This document shows positions 63,703-64,000 of a stretch of 64,000 nt of DNA, piece by piece. The notes beneath the pieces were generated by a model that did not search any database, was not told the DNA's origin, and saw only the letters and a program-made list of their open reading frames with translations. The DNA comes from Utricularia gibba (lineage: Eukaryota; Streptophyta; Magnoliopsida; Lamiales; Lentibulariaceae). The stretch covers positions 1,652,416 through 1,716,415 of the forward strand of contig NEEC01000021.1 in NCBI GenBank assembly GCA_002189035.1, given 5' to 3'. The translations under genes were made by a program, and so were the position numbers. Within the stretch, counting starts at the first letter, position 1. The number at the start of each line of letters is the position of its first letter.

Positions 63703-63813
63703 AGAGTTCAGCGTTCAAGGGTCTTAGGTTCTTGGTTTCAGGGTTAGGGGTGTAGGGTTCAAGGTTTAGGTAGGGCCGTCGACCTACCACGTGCACCTAT
63801 ACGGATTAGTGTA
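63703..63813 (+). repeat. degenerate telomere-like repeats with a unique spacer
   Basis: 63703-63771 has imperfect units (GTTCAGCG, GTTCAAGGG, GTTTCAGGG, GTGTAGGG, GGTTTAGG). A ~42-bp non-repeat segment follows (about 63772-63813, containing GTCGAC and CACGTG). Then the regular array starts. Confidence 0.75.
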
Positions 63814-64000
63814 TAGGGTTTAGGGTTTAGGGTTTCAGGGTTTAGGGGTTCAGGGTTCAGGGTTTAGGGTTCAGGGTTCAGGGTTTAGGGTTTAGGGGTT
63901 CAGGGTTTAGGGTTTAGGGTTTCAGGGTTAGGGTTCAGGGTTTAGGGGTTCGGGGTTCAGGGTTTAGGGTTCAGGGTTTAGGGTTTCAGGGTTTAGGGTT
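63814..64000 (+). repeat. telomere repeat array with mixed TTTAGGG, TTCAGGG and TTTCAGGG units
   Basis: Reading unit by unit I count 26: nine TTTAGGG, three TTTAGGGG, eight TTCAGGG, three TTTCAGGG, and one each of TTAGGG, TTCGGGG and ATAGGG. The types are intermingled, not blocked. The G-rich strand runs 5' to 3' toward the right edge, the orientation of a true right chromosome end. TTTAGGG is the standard plant telomere unit. Confidence 0.92.

Overview
This is nuclear DNA of a flowering plant, ending at the right in a run of telomere repeats. The genes carry short introns, and many families are plant-specific: AGO1 with a miR168 site, NAC, R2R3-MYB, SWEET, NPF, TAR, GALT and chloroplast RNP. 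About 20 genes fit in 62 kb and I saw no recognisable transposon, so the genome is compact. The last 190 bp mix TTTAGGG with TTCAGGG and TTTCAGGG units. Such mixtures are reported from the carnivorous genus Genlisea, so a small-genome Lentibulariaceae (Genlisea or Utricularia) is my best guess. This is inference only.

Layout. 0-7 kb: exon 1 of a UPF0114 gene running off the left edge, then the 21-exon AGO1 gene. 8-17 kb: a NAC factor back to back with arabinose-5-phosphate isomerase, a membrane-anchored methyltransferase and a STICHEL-like AAA+ protein. 19-28 kb: pectate lyase, MsrA, a cp31-type chloroplast RNA-binding protein, a DUF868 protein, mitochondrial bL19 and a small conserved unknown. 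28-37 kb: a C2/GRAM/VASt membrane protein, TAR2 (auxin synthesis) and a secreted SOUL protein. 38-44 kb: anthranilate phosphoribosyltransferase (tryptophan synthesis), then two convergent genes that both stop at a splice donor. 46-57 kb: SWEET sugar transporter, a conserved unknown, a MYB35/TDF1-like factor with an eroded first repeat, a hydroxyproline O-galactosyltransferase and an NPF2-type transporter. 59-62.6 kb: CENP-O. 62.6-64 kb: AT-rich DNA, degenerate telomere-like repeats and the terminal array. The G-rich strand runs 5' to 3' rightward, so the right edge points to the chromosome end.

Exon models were built by hand and checked by splice-site and codon-phase arithmetic. Seven genes (AGO1, isomerase, pectate lyase, SOUL, trpD, SWEET, CENP-O) need one missing base restored to read through, and pectate lyase needs two. 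All eight lesions are single losses inside or beside runs of three or more G or C. This looks like systematic homopolymer under-calling in the assembly rather than eight pseudogenizing mutations. Neighbouring genes are functionally unrelated, as usual in plants. Several pairs are divergent and share an upstream region (NAC/isomerase, STICHEL-like/pectate lyase, DUF868/bL19, TAR2/SOUL, MYB/GALT).
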